The notes under the pieces are model-generated. The model had not been told where the DNA came from and did no database searches. It saw only the letters and a program-made list of their open reading frames with translations. Positions 20,075 to 31,307 of a stretch of 64,000 nt of DNA are shown piece after piece (positions within the stretch are counted from its first letter, which is position 1; every line of letters begins with the position of its first letter). The stretch is from Lepidodermella squamata (taxonomy: Eukaryota; Gastrotricha), in assembly GCA_047495785.1 (NCBI GenBank), contig JBLDXI010000001.1, positions 1,178,001 to 1,242,000 of the forward strand. Direction: 5' to 3'. Position numbers and translations under genes: made by a program.

Positions 20075-22426
20075 TCAGAACCTGCTCATTTTAACCAGCA
20101 TGACCGTGCAGCAAACAGTAGAATAGATAATTTGACCGATGGCAAGAACGCTTGCTTGAATGCAGGGCATTTTAGAACCTGACACAATCAACACGATCAA
20201 TATCATCCCCGCAAACATTGTCGTCGCATTAACGACGGCGAGTCGCACTCGCTTACTTCCCGGTGCAAATTCGCTGGGAATCGCCAGGTTTCGCATTCCA
20301 TATGCACTACAACATGCTCCTAACAGAAGAATGCCGTTGATGGCTAGAACAGGGGCCACCCAATAAACGGCGGTGGATGAGGCACACACAAGTTGGGTTT
20401 CATCGTAATACTCGTCGAGAACTTCATCGTAAGTGACTGCGGAGACATCAAGTGAAATCGATGGTTCGTCGGCAATTAACCACATCCCAGCCACTACAGT
20501 CGCAACAAGAGTGATGAGTAAAATGCTGGAGATAAGCAAGATTTTCTTCTGCTTGCTATTGTCACTCTTGGTTATCACCATAGAACCTGTAGAAGGCGGC
20601 TTCGGCAAGGCTGTGGCGCTTAACTGTCCTCCGCTATTGGAACTCATTGTAGTATTAGCAATTCGGCTACCCATCGTTGTTTTCTTGGTGCTGTCCATCC
20701 TTTGCGGCAGATTCATGAGTTTGAAAAAGCTTAGGGCTATTGCTGTGATCACACAATTGACAAGAGTGGTACCGACCGTGGGTAGCAAGGGCCTGAAAAG
20801 GCATTCTACGTCTGGGTACAATAAACTACCAGTCGTGAGCAGAACTGCTGATGCTTTCATTAGAAAACTGCCAATTGTCAGCGCAGAGATTTGAAATTTA
20901 TCGAAATAGGTGCCACGAAGCTGTGGTTTTCGAAGAGCCATGATATAAATCGCAACTTCGAATAAGAGGCAACCGATTGAAATTCCCGAAACCGCCCCAA
21001 CGAAAGGGAGATCACACCGCAGAACTCGATGTGAAACTGAAGACAAATCTTTAGGCGGCTTCCCGTAATTTGTCGACCAGATGATATGGCGCAGCACCTC
21101 AGGTTTGTATTCGAAGAAAGAATTGTTCACTTCAGACTTTTCCACCCTGTCCATCTTAGCAATTATTCGTGGCCTGCCGTTGATCATTTGAACAATCCAC
21201 ATTCTTTCATTCAGTACACCATCGCTAGAGTAAGAGTAGCGGCCTGTTCGAAGGCCGGGAAAGTCAACCGTAACCGCAGCTTTGTTAACAACGCTTTGAA
21301 CCAACTCTCTGTTGTTGCGGAAGTCCAGGAGGCTTTTGTTGAAATCAGCCCTCAAGCGACCTTCTGTCGCATTAAGCGTTAAAAGGGTCGCGGTGATCAT
21401 GTCAAAGCAAATGAAGCGGAAGTCGTAGTCGACAGGAATCTGATTGCCCATGACAGCGTTAAACGTAGACTCAAACTCCTCGTACGAGTAAGCAAACTTT
21501 TGCTTCGTGGGCTCCACATCCAAGCGCTGCGAGGCTGTTCCAGCAAAGAAAGTGCTCTTAATTTGAAGCTGCAACCACTCACGTTTGCAGCCAGGGGGAA
21601 TGGGTAGGTCTGGAGCATTCGGGGAGAACAAACAACTGAATCCTGAGAACAGAAAGACGTAGTAAGGCGCTCGAATTCCGCCTCTATAGGCGAGGCAGAG
21701 CAGGTTCAGACACATAGGTATTTGCCCCATAGATATAAAGATGATTCTAGTTCTTGTAGCTAGGATTGATTTTATAGTATCCATTGTGACGTCATATTCA
21801 TTTGAGTAAAGTAGGACATCGATTCCCAGTTTGCCGGAATACACCTGCATGATTTCTCCAGTCATTACTTCGTTGGCGTTGTTTCCATTTGTCAAGATCG
21901 AAATTTCTTTCCACTTTCCCATCGCCTTCACGAGGTACAGCCCCGCAAGAATAGGAACAGATGCCGGGCCCAAGCCAGGGTATAATGTCGTGTACAAATT
22001 TTTTCTCGCGATAATGTACGGCCCGTTGCAACGTTGAGAGAACTGAGTCAATCCGAGATATCTGACCGTAAGAGAAGATACTTGGCAAGCGGTTGTCGGG
22101 CCTAGTATCACAGGCGATGGGTATACCGTTGTATCGCTGCTCTCGACACGGTCGCGATAGAATTTCATCAGCGCGTTGTTAGACAGTATGGCATTAGCGC
22201 CTTCATTGCCGATTTCCATGCGAAGTTGATATCCAGGCAGTATATCGTCGCGAGCGTTGGCGTAGTCCATCATGATGCGAACGGTAGCTTCACACGCTGG
22301 CCAGGTGTTTTGCCCCTTGTTATCCAACGGAAATATAGCTAGAATGGATAGATTCGCATCAATGCCTGCTACAATGGGAGTTGCAATCATCCAGACAGCT
22401 GAGACAAGCTGCATAAAATAAGGCAT
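20075..22426 (-). CDS. Class C (GABA-B-like) G protein-coupled receptor, intronless (second copy)
   Basis: 783-residue receptor in one exon, related to the one at 1306-3648: signal peptide, ligand domain starting ANLSILAIFPLD, the conserved phrase VLRHIIWSTNYGKPPKDLS just before the membrane part, then seven hydrophobic segments from about 470 to 780. The TM3 Cys is in VECLFRPLLPTVGTTLVNC. A Ser/Thr-rich loop lies before TM4. No cysteine-rich domain, hence GABA-B-like. The C-terminal tail is nearly absent (ends MLVKMSRF), so the coiled-coil seen in vertebrate GABA-B subunits is lacking. Sits between SULT-I and SULT-H. Confidence 0.85.
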   Translation of the reverse strand: MPYFMQLVSAVWMIATPIVAGIDANLSILAIFPLDNKGQNTWPACEATVRIMMDYANARDDILPGYQLRMEIGNEGANAILSNNALMKFYRDRVESSDTTVYPSPVILGPTTACQVSSLTVRYLGLTQFSQRCNGPYIIARKNLYTTLYPGLGPASVPILAGLYLVKAMGKWKEISILTNGNNANEVMTGEIMQVYSGKLGIDVLLYSNEYDVTMDTIKSILATRTRIIFISMGQIPMCLNLLCLAYRGGIRAPYYVFLFSGFSCLFSPNAPDLPIPPGCKREWLQLQIKSTFFAGTASQRLDVEPTKQKFAYSYEEFESTFNAVMGNQIPVDYDFRFICFDMITATLLTLNATEGRLRADFNKSLLDFRNNRELVQSVVNKAAVTVDFPGLRTGRYSYSSDGVLNERMWIVQMINGRPRIIAKMDRVEKSEVNNSFFEYKPEVLRHIIWSTNYGKPPKDLSSVSHRVLRCDLPFVGAVSGISIGCLLFEVAIYIMALRKPQLRGTYFDKFQISALTIGSFLMKASAVLLTTGSLLYPDVECLFRPLLPTVGTTLVNCVITAIALSFFKLMNLPQRMDSTKKTTMGSRIANTTMSSNSGGQLSATALPKPPSTGSMVITKSDNSKQKKILLISSILLITLVATVVAGMWLIADEPSISLDVSAVTYDEVLDEYYDETQLVCASSTAVYWVAPVLAINGILLLGACCSAYGMRNLAIPSEFAPGSKRVRLAVVNATTMFAGMILIVLIVSGSKMPCIQASVLAIGQIIYSTVCCTVMLVKMSRF

Positions 22427-23552
22427 TTCTCGAGAGCTTATCTCCGCAGAAGTTGAGTCGTTAGTTACTCGCTCGGAAAGTTTTTGACGCTCTCAGCCTG
22501 ACGGATCTTTCGTAGCGTTCAATCCTGTTCGGAACAGGAAATCCTGCCTCGTGCGAAAGGAGGTGGGTATTCAAGGATATTGTGCTCAGATCAGACCTAG
22601 AATGTTTAATAGTGGACAAAGTTATTCATTTTAGAGGATGCCCTAGTTTTTCAGTACGTAAATCATCACACTATAAGTTTCCCAAAATATATCATCTCTA
22701 TTTCTATATTCTAATCATGAGGAAATAATAATTTCTGTGGCAGGCTTTTACGAAAGTTTTCTAACATTACTTTTGTCTTGTTAATAAATATTAAAAGAGG
22801 CCTAGATTCCTCTAAATTACTCGTGATGAGACATTTAAAGTCTGAACGCAGGAGGCACTTCCTCTTTTTTTATTAGAAATTGCAGCGTGAATCACAGAAT
22901 GAGTGATTAATTGTGCTAGGTAAATGTATCGCCGAATAGGGTCAAGTTCGAGCCAAGTTCATCACAAGTTTTCGTGCAACTCTCTATTTTGCGAAAGCTC
23001 TATAATGCCTTCACTCTAACTGGATTTCTGCCGATAACATCTCGTGAAAGCAAGGGAGCGAGTTTGTCAACTAGTGAAAGCCCTCTGGGCTGCTAAATGC
23101 TGAGCATTTCCTCTCTCTCACTCACGCACTCAGGTTTCAGACTGCAGCGACATATGCGAAATCTCTGTTTGACGTGACATGTTTTGTGTTTATTTTTCAA
23201 TGTAACTCTCAACCTATAAGTTTACTTCAAATCGGAGGAAATATGAGAGCCGGTAAGCCATTCCAGACTATATAAATCTTTATAAAAGAGATCAGGTTGA
23301 TCATATCGGTCATTTGGAGAGCCAAAACTGAACCTGTCAAAAACAGAATAGCTCGGAAAATTAGTTTTGGGTTCTTTTTATTTGCTAAACCGCCAGGTCA
23401 ATTCGATGTTAGATTTTCCTGGATTGTTTCACATAATAGTATCATGAAATAAAATACTGTGAAAATGATAAATTCACAGGGATTTTTCGAATTAGCAGCT
23501 TGTCATCAATTGGTACCAGTTCAAATACTTTTTTGGAATATCTGTGCTCTTC
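22427..23552. other. Intergenic, no gene recognised
   Basis: Receptor promoter side and 3' flank of SULT-H. Nothing beyond AT-rich sequence and a short CTCTCTCACTCACGCACTC run near 23112. Confidence 0.4.
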
Positions 23553-24567
23553 CTATTCACACGGCGCTACCAGCTCAGCTGGCAAATTGTCGGCGATATA
23601 TTTTTCGAAGTCAGCCAACAGTTGCGGGTCTTTGAAGTGATTGCGCCAGTCGCCAATTTCCCCCTTGCGAATGAACTCGGCGTCTTTCGCCATGATACCA
23701 GCCTTCTTTGCATCTGACCAGTTGTAGCCATCGTTGTTACGCATGCTGGCAAATGAAGTCAGTTCTCTTATTCGTTCAACAGTCGCGTCATCCAATTGTT
23801 TTCCAAGGTGAGCTGCGACCTTTCGAATTGAACCAACATGGTCCTATACAAAACGGGATTGAAGGGTTAGAAATTACAAATAATGTCAGCACCTTTTTCA
23901 TGTCTTCATATCGAAGAATCAGAATATCCTTGCCAGACTTTTGCAGCTCGTGATAGGCTTTCACATGGGTATGATATGGCCCAAACATGAATTTTCCTTG
24001 AATGAATCGCCTAGCGAACTCTTCGAACGTAAGATTGAACGGCCAGTGAGGGTTGTGCATGCCTTTCAAGTGGTGATAGAACGAAACCACAACGTCTTTC
24101 GCATTTCTGTAAATGTAAACCACCTTGCCGTTGAACAGTTCCTTGGGCAACAAACTTGGCTGCAAATGAGTGTTTAGGATTTTTACAACAGGCTTTGCCG
24201 CATAACGCTCAAGAACTGCTGGAATGCTGGGCATCGGTAGCTCTAGCAGCATGCGTTCATCTTTAGGCTGGGTCGTTTCAAAATTTCCGGTTTGAATCAG
24301 ATAAACCATGTAGTGCAGCCAGTGATTTCCTGATTTCGGGAACCCAATAACACAAGCATCTTCTGGTTTTACAGGGAAGTTGTAGAGTTGGGGCCAGTAT
24401 AGCGGCAGGAAGGCTGGTAGCCATTGGCCGCGAAACTGGGCGAGGGGCAGACCATCTTCGCCCTCGCTGTTGCCAAGCGCCTTAAACATAACCGCAAATT
24501 CAGCCATAGATTTCCTCATCATCTCCTCGTTAGGAGCCGGGCTTGAGCTATCAGTTGGCGTAGCCAT
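23553..24567 (-). CDS. Cytosolic sulfotransferase, two exons (SULT-H)
   Basis: 321 residues from exons 23893-24567 and 23553-23843 (49-bp phase-0 intron, MKK/DHVG). Motifs: FPKSGNHWLHY, LNTHLQPSLLPKE, YIYRNAKDVVVSFYHH, TSFASMRNN, RKGEIGDWRNHF. This is the intact sister of SULT-G and shows what that copy has lost. The phosphosulfate loop has Asn in place of the usual first Thr (SGNHW). Confidence 0.9.
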
Positions 24568-25487
24568 TATTTTTATTCAGATATATTCGAAAGCCTAAGA
24601 ATCATCGGGTTTAGTAAAGGTTTGTTATCTGAGAAAATTATTATGGTTTTATGGTTAAAATTATTATTATTATTATTATAGAGTATCGATTTCAATATAA
24701 TCAGTGATTCTTCGATATCAGAAATCTTGGGAGCTATTAGAACATTGGAATTCTTTTTACCTAGCTGAAGGTACCAAGTAGCTAAAATAAAATTCCTTAG
24801 GTTTCCGGGGGTATCGACCAAAAATACAACAGCAAAATAATTTTACTGGAGCTAAAAGCAATGATAGCCATTGCTAAAACGCTCAAGCCATTTCTATACG
24901 TGTGAATATAAGAAACACTAGTTATGAAAGAGCGACTTGAAGTAACCAGATACTGGTCTTTTTATGATATTGGCCCGCTGTGAGTTCTTATCAGCGCGCA
25001 CACCCAATTGCCACACCGATACAACACATTTCTCTAATGTACTCAGCTTTTATTGTCATGACCTGTCAATTTGGACACTTTTTGAATATCGATTTTCAAC
25101 CTTGATTTCCGATTTATCTGGCAGATTTCTTTTTTGGAAAAATTCACAAGATCAGGCCAAATCTAAAATTTGTCAAACTTCATCTAATCCATTCTTAGTA
25201 TTTATTTTCTTCATTAGCCAATGATTTTCTGAAAATTTGATGCTTGAATGAAATGAAAGGAAATAAGGAAATATAAGGTATTAGGATGAATATCCATCTA
25301 TTTTTGTATCAGATGTCCGCGGTGGCATGACGTCGAGTTGCAGATTAACCAGCCGTTTGACACGTTTTTAGCGAGAACAATAAAGAAAAAATAAACCGGT
25401 GTACCGCAAACAAGAACAACACAAACAATAGCAGTGGTAAGGAACGATGCTGCGCTAAATTCTTTACAATAAATTTGTGTAAATTTT
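24568..25487. other. Intergenic, no gene recognised
   Basis: Low-complexity AT-rich DNA with a TTATTATTATTATTATT run near 24663. A few short frames without recognisable domains. Probably holds the SULT-H promoter and that of the Ly6-like gene. Confidence 0.4.
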
Positions 25488-25976
25488 ATGCCAGCCATGG
25501 TCGGTTGGAAATTCCTATTGTATAAATGGAACGCAGCGATTGTCTCATGCTTTCTGATGTTAGCGATCACTAAGGAGTCGAATGCGACAACCGGCTATGA
25601 CTGCGTGAATCCAGCCGGTGTTTACTGCCACCAACACGATCCTCAAGAAATAGCCACCGGCTTGGGCTATGTGCTTTGCAGCTGCGGATTCGGCTGCTAC
25701 GTAACTTTTAGACTCGTTTCTATTAACTTTGTGTATAACTTGTGGCCATATTTGCAGAAGACTGTCTACACAACCGGATCGGCATCATCTGTTCGACGTG
25801 GGTGTCTTCAATCATGTACACCATCGTCAACTACCAATACAATAAATGGCGTCACGACATCGATGGCGAGCTACTGTTGCTTCACTGACTACTGCAATGG
25901 AGTCGGCAAGTTGAACGCGAACTATTGGAAATTAATTACAGCTGCAATTCTCACAATCTTATCGTTCAGCACGTAA
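25488..25976 (+). CDS. Ly6/three-finger-type GPI-anchored protein
   Basis: 162 residues. N-terminal signal peptide (about 1-33, ending before TTGYDC), a Cys-rich middle with paired and spaced cysteines, the hallmark YCCFTDYCNG near the end (CCxxDxCN, typical of Ly6/uPAR three-finger domains), and a hydrophobic C-terminal tail (LITAAILTILSF) with nothing after it, as expected for a GPI-anchor signal. The spacing between the second and third disulfide fingers is longer than usual. Start could be 25488 or the Met at 25497. Ligand unknown. Confidence 0.7.
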   Translation: MPAMVGWKFLLYKWNAAIVSCFLMLAITKESNATTGYDCVNPAGVYCHQHDPQEIATGLGYVLCSCGFGCYVTFRLVSINFVYNLWPYLQKTVYTTGSASSVRRGCLQSCTPSSTTNTINGVTTSMASYCCFTDYCNGVGKLNANYWKLITAAILTILSFST

Positions 25977-26193
25977 TAAATTATTGCATTGGTTTAACGA
26001 TTTGAAAACAAATTATAAAAGTCCGACAGGGCCATAAATTTGTGCGGGAAATCGAGACGTGGGGATTTTCATTATCTGTTTGTGTCAGTAAGAAGGTGAT
26101 GAGCTATAGAACAATAGACAAATGAAAGAGGTTGACCAGGAAATCAGTCACAGCAGACATGTCGCGGCGTTAGAGGCGCTATTCAACAAATGA

Positions 26194-27243
26194 TTATTGA
26201 GTCTCATAAATAAGATGCTGCGGCAAGTTATCATGAATGTAAGCTTCAAAGTCAGCCAGCAATTTCGCATCCGTGAAGTGATTCCGCCAATCACCGATAA
26301 CGCCTTTACGCACAAAATCAGTTCCAGACCAGTTACCTTCCTTGACAAGCCAAGAATAATTCGCAGCGTCATTATTCCGCATCGCATCAACCGTGGTTTC
26401 TTCGTAAATTCGCTCGACCACTTCGTCCGGTAGGTTTCTTCCTAAGAATTTAGCAATTTTCCGAATAGCACCACGCGTGTCTGATTTCAAGTCCTCGTAT
26501 CTCAGCATGAGTAGCCAGTCAGGATTCGACTGCTGAAGCTGGTCGTAGCTCATCAGCGATTTATGATATGGCCCAAAAGGCACTATATTCAAGTGAAAAT
26601 ATACCCACAATTCCTTGAGATTGAAACTAATAATCACCTTTTCCGGCCATGAAATCCCTTGCAAATTTTTCGAAAGGTTTGTTGAAAATAATGCCACCTG
26701 TTTTTGAGCTTTTCATATGGTAGTACAATGATACTACAACATCTTTAGCGTTACGATAGACATAAATTAGTCGGCCTTTGTTCATCGCCTTGGGAAGGAA
26801 ACAAGCTGGCAGGTGAGTTTTCAGGAGACGTGGCTTTGGTCTACGGGCCAATTCGTCTAGAGCCTCATTAGTTGGCGGTCTCGGGTATTCGATAAAGGGT
26901 GCCCGGAGGTCGACCGCAATCTCATGAGCTCCTTTGAAATCTTCTGTCGCTATTAAATAGGCCATATGCTGCATCCAAGTTGTTCCTATGTTTTAGCATG
27001 AAAGGGCTCATCTTTTGGACTTCTGGACGCAGGTAACTAACCTGATTTCGGGAACGTTGAAATTACAATATCTCCCTCTTCGATCGGGAAATCGTGAATC
27101 TGCGGCCAATAAACAGGAAAAAATGTGAACATATTGAAACCGCCGTAAATCGTTGTCGGCGGTCCGGCATTGGTTGGGCTTAGGACGCTATACAACTTGA
27201 CGAGTTCAGATTTCGTCTCTGGTAATTGCTGATTTCGATACAT
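26194..27243 (-). CDS. Cytosolic sulfotransferase, three exons (SULT-J)
   Basis: 312 residues from exons 27042-27243, 26638-26985 and 26194-26582; both introns phase 1 and about 55 bp. Same intron positions and exon 2/3 lengths as SULT-I, its close sister. Joined motifs: STFPKSG/TTWMQH and GKG/VPFGPYHK; also LLKTHLPACFLPK, YVYRNAKDVVVSLYYH, TTVDAMRNN, RKGVIGDWRNHF. Start MYRNQQLPE is the only Met before the conserved region. Confidence 0.88.
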
Positions 27244-28465
27244 TATACTGAGGGATAGCGAGTTGGCTTGTGATACTTCTTTATGTATGCAGGTTTATTT
27301 ATGAGTTGAAGCAGCCCAATTAATGATAGCGGTGGTTTATCTGCTATCAGCTCAACTCTTCGTAAGTGTTGAAGTTCTGCTATCTTGCTTCAAACTTTTT
27401 ATCTCGCTTTGGGGAACTAGGGCAGTGAGCAATCGCCCTCAGAGCAGCGGGCGACTTTGAAAACGTGGCGGAACAGTAGCCCTCATGAGTGAAATTCCGA
27501 TTCCGAGCTAAAATTGAGCAACAATTAAGGAAATTGAAGACTTTTTCAGTTTTAGCCACAATTTTAGTAGCCTCTCATGTGAGGCCTCAATCAAATAATT
27601 TTCCGATTATTACTTTAGTTGTTAGGTAGTTCTCCTCTTCGATTCCAGGCAACACAAGTATTGGAAACTCGAGTTTCCGAATTTCGTGGAAAAATGAACA
27701 AATCTGCGGGTTTGCCTTTTATTGTCATTGCCGTGAATTCCTAGATGGAATTGTTGCCTAAAATCTCGACGGCTAACGATCGGCTGAATTGCTAATCGTA
27801 AATATCGGTTGTAGCATCAATTGCCAAGGAAAGTCTCGGCGGAAACTTTGGCGAATGGCTGTCTTCTTCGACCCACATTTAGGGTATTCGTCATTTGGCA
27901 AATAGTAAAATTCCAACACAAAAGATGTAAATCTTAATATTAAAACTTCCCCTCTTCTGCTTTACCCGGCCGCACCTGAGAAACTGGAAAAGGTGAATGG
28001 CACGCGGTGATTTAATAATTATTTCATTTAGCTTTCCCGCTGATCAGTTCATATAGGTGAAAACTTTTCCATTCATCGTCCATATTCGGAAAAGTGTAAA
28101 TTTGCAAGTTTTGTTACGTAACAATGAACGTACCGATAAGAGCCAAATTTTACCTGGCGTTAGCCATATCTAAGAGCTACCCGTGGTAGAAAAAGTGGCC
28201 GGCTAGGATCACCCATTTAAATGTTTTCAAGACTCAAAGTTTGCACTTTTCTTTCGATCACAACCCTGTATAGGGCTGAAACTGGTTCAAAAATATTTTT
28301 CCACGTAATTGGATTCTGTAAGGAAGATGCAATGTTGCGTAACATGTAACAGTGTTGCAAACGATTTCGCCGATGTCATTGTTCCCTGTTGCAATCAAGA
28401 TCGCTGCTGAAATTCAGTCATTCATTTTACTCTCGAAAACCACTACAACTCAAACTATCGATAAT
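27244..28465. other. Intergenic, no gene recognised
   Basis: About 1.2 kb without a convincing frame. Upstream of the first small hydrophilic gene there is GTTACGTAAC-type palindromic sequence near 28114 and a related TGCGTAACATGTAAC near 28332. Function unknown. Confidence 0.4.
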
Positions 28466-28729
28466 ATGGAAGCAGCGAAAGCTATTTACGAAAACTGGAC
28501 GTCCGACTCAGCGAAGTTGAACATCCCGCAAGTCGACAGCGTCAGCAGTGGCAACTACGTCTTGACTGCGGGCGCCGATCATTACAACGATCACCCGGCT
28601 AAGGAGCAAATCGAGAAAATACTCGACGGGACGCTGACGGTGGGCGCGGTCGAAGTCAGCCCGAGGCCTGCTGACGACAGCAAAATCCAACTCCAGCGCC
28701 ACGAGCATCATCATGCCAATTCAATGTGA
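28466..28729 (+). CDS. Small hydrophilic protein of unknown function
   Basis: 87 residues from MEAAKAIYENWT to HHHANSM. No cysteine, no membrane segment, rich in charged and small residues, His-rich tail. It looks soluble and probably disordered. A longer frame starts at 28352, but its extra segment is hydrophobic, less protein-like, and the internal ATG at 28466 is better placed. Lies 107 bp upstream of another small hydrophilic gene on the same strand. Stress-type (LEA-like) proteins have this composition, but I recognise no family signature. Confidence 0.55.
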   Translation: MEAAKAIYENWTSDSAKLNIPQVDSVSSGNYVLTAGADHYNDHPAKEQIEKILDGTLTVGAVEVSPRPADDSKIQLQRHEHHHANSM

Positions 28730-28836
28730 AAAAAGCTCGAGAATCATCTGGCAAACTTCAATTTCAATCATAAAATTTAAGGAGGATTTCTAGTAAATTT
28801 TAAACATTTTCATTTTAGTGTGATTTCATTAAAATA

Positions 28837-29274
28837 ATGTCTGACGCGTTGAAGCAAGGCTCAAGGAACGTAACGTCGAACCTCGCACCGATTCGAGGCG
28901 CCGTCAAGCAAGAACGGTTATATCACGAACAGCCTGTTATTGACGCGCCGCGTGGCAGCGACGAAAATGTAAGCAGCGTCTACTCGCCTGGTGATGATGC
29001 TTACCTGGTCGAGGGCCAGCCGGTCAATTTCGAGGGCAACGGGAACGCGGAAGGCAAGAGGCATGTTACTACGTCGGCTATCAAGGGTGACCTGAATGAC
29101 AACCCGGCCAGCAGTCGAATTGGACCCGTTCATGGCGTTCATGGGGTTGTTGATAGCAACAAGCCACATGCTTCAGAACATGATTCAGCCTTTGCCGAGG
29201 CTGTTCGATCGATCGCTTTTTCTGAGGATGACAAGCTATCTGTGGAGGATGCTATGACAGTCGTCGATGATTAA
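28837..29274 (+). CDS. Hydrophilic, probably disordered protein of unknown function
   Basis: 145 residues, Gly/Asn/Ser/Asp/His-rich, no cysteine and no hydrophobic segment. Contains short near-repeats (VHGVHGVV) and a more helix-prone C-terminus (AEAVRSIAFSEDDKLSVEDAMTVVDD, split across two short acidic helices). Composition suggests an intrinsically disordered soluble protein; no family recognised. A TTTTCATTTTAG sequence just before the ATG resembles a splice acceptor, which would fit trans-splicing in a two-gene unit with the preceding gene, or an intron in the 5' UTR. Confidence 0.6.
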   Translation: MSDALKQGSRNVTSNLAPIRGAVKQERLYHEQPVIDAPRGSDENVSSVYSPGDDAYLVEGQPVNFEGNGNAEGKRHVTTSAIKGDLNDNPASSRIGPVHGVHGVVDSNKPHASEHDSAFAEAVRSIAFSEDDKLSVEDAMTVVDD

Positions 29275-29397
29275 CACGAATTTATTCACCATTTTTTTCT
29301 AATCGATTTTTATTTCTCTTTTATTTCTCAAAAATACATGAATATCACTGTGAATTTTCAAGACGAATTGCTAATAAATACTTTCCCTTCAATAAAA

Positions 29398-31032
29398 CTA
29401 AGCAATGCTATTATCGCTCTTTTTCGGAGAATTTCGAGGTTTAAGTTCGATGCTGGTCGTCGCCGAATTGAGCTCGTCTTCGATGGTTCGGTTGTAGGAG
29501 GGCTTGAACAGCAGCAGTACAGGTATTATTGATAGCTCAGCGATGAGTAACGACCAAGTTGGCCAGTCGGTGCCGAGTTCGCGAAACATGTAAACGAAGA
29601 AATACAGCCACGATATTGCACAACTCGCCAATCTGAAATGAAGAAGCACAAAAAAATCAGAATTATTTTAAACTCTTTTGAAAAAAATTCGAATTTCCGG
29701 TTTTTTCCGGTTTTCGACAACACATCTAATTTTTCTGAATTTTCCTTAAATTTTTTAAATTTTGTCTAAAAGCTGGAAAATAATTCAAATCTCTTAATTT
29801 TCGGATTTTTTTAAAATTTACGTGAATAGTCCGGAAACGACGGATTCAGCGACAGGATAACTGGCTTCGCAGGCCATTTCCCACCATAGCGGCTCGGCCG
29901 CCGTGTAGCACGCAGCCGAGACAACTAAAGACACCCATATCACAGTTTTGGTGAAGAAAGCCCTCGCGAAAAACGCCGGCACGACTGAAAGACCGAACGC
30001 CAAGGTGCCGAAGAGAAGGCAGCAGGTCGACACTGCTTTCGGGTGCTTATCGATAACAGGCTTAGCGATTAGCAACAAAGCAGGCGCGGCTACGATACAC
30101 GTGACACAAACGGCGAAACCAACCCATCCAGCTTCCATTTCATCCATAGCCGGCGAGACGAAGATCGTGAGAACTTGGTGCCAAGACGCGTAAACCGCCG
30201 ATGATATCGCGTAGACGAGCATTATCAACCAAACCTGGCCGTTTTTTAGCAGCCGTCTCACCGAATTGAAGAAAGGAACCCGCTCGACCGAGGCGGTATA
30301 GGACGGCGGCGATAACGGCCGGGATGGGAAGTAAATAACAGCCAGGGTTAGCAAGATCAAAGTGTAGACGAAATGAGCGAAAATCAAGCACCGAACCGCG
30401 TATCGCAGACTGGCCGGGTCTTTATCGAGGCCTAACTCGGCCGGGGCGAGATAGCTGACCAAATTAGGCCCAATAAGGAAACTCGCTGCCTGGCCAATTT
30501 CCGTCGCTGCTAGCCCTATCGAAGTCGCGAGGGACCTTTCTTCAAGTGGAAACCAGTGAGCGCTGATGTAGGTACATCCTATCCATGGTATAGGCGAGGC
30601 GAGTCCGTTGAAAAAATGACCTATATGAATGAAGACCTTTTGAGACATTGGGTCTTCTCCGAAAGAAAAACACCGAACTCCGGCGCCTATCGCCGAAAAA
30701 ATTGCGGTGGCTATCTCAGCAGATCTAAGTCCTTTATGTTGAATCAGCCACATGAACGGGAAAATCGAGATGAAATAGCAGATGTTGTACCAGTTTGGTA
30801 GCAGGGCGAAATCAGTTTGGTTGAGATTGAAAGCGATTTTAGCCGACTCTTCAATCGGGCCCCAAGTGCTGTAGACCATAACTTGGCCGAGTCCGATGAA
30901 AGTATGCAGAGCCAGTACGTACCATCTGGTCGGGTAGACCTTGAATTTCTTCTTTTCGACGCCGGGATTCTGCTCTTCATCACTGCCGAGCTTCGTGTAC
31001 CGATGTGTTGACGATGTGATATCGACCACCAT
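29398..31032 (-). CDS. SLC49A4/DIRC2-like MFS transporter (copy 1)
   Basis: 481 residues from exons 29822-31032 and 29398-29632 (189-bp phase-2 intron). Twelve hydrophobic segments. Family-like phrases: RWYVLALHTFIGLGQVMVYS with TWGPI after it (compare WNTWGPI in SLC49 proteins), FPFMWLIQHKGLR, WIGCTYISAHWFP, ERSLATSIGLAATEIGQ. The SLC49 family includes heme exporters and lysosomal DIRC2; the TWGPI and MWL..KGLR phrases favour the DIRC2 branch. The last exon encodes the final two membrane helices and a charged tail. Tandem with a second copy at 31.3-33.2 kb. Confidence 0.8.
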
Positions 31033-31307
31033 TTTTAGCCCTATTCGATGTTCGAATAAGTAGCGGCATTAAGCGTAAAATTTGTCTACACCAAAATGAA
31101 AAACACGATAAGCTTAATAAGAATTTTATCAATTTTTTTTCCTCTACTCGATAAGGCGTGAGATTATTTACACCCCATTCAGTGCGTGTGTGATTTCGCA
31201 ATTATTTTTCCACTACTATGTTTATTCAAGTCACGCGCGTGTGTAAAATTCCGATTTTTTCGCAATATAAATAATAATGAAAAAAATGTATGTAGCTCTA
31301 TAGTCAT

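Noticed and set aside
28352-29274. Joining the two small hydrophilic genes into one spliced gene
   Set aside because: The only plausible donor/acceptor pair leads to a stop codon before the second ATG.
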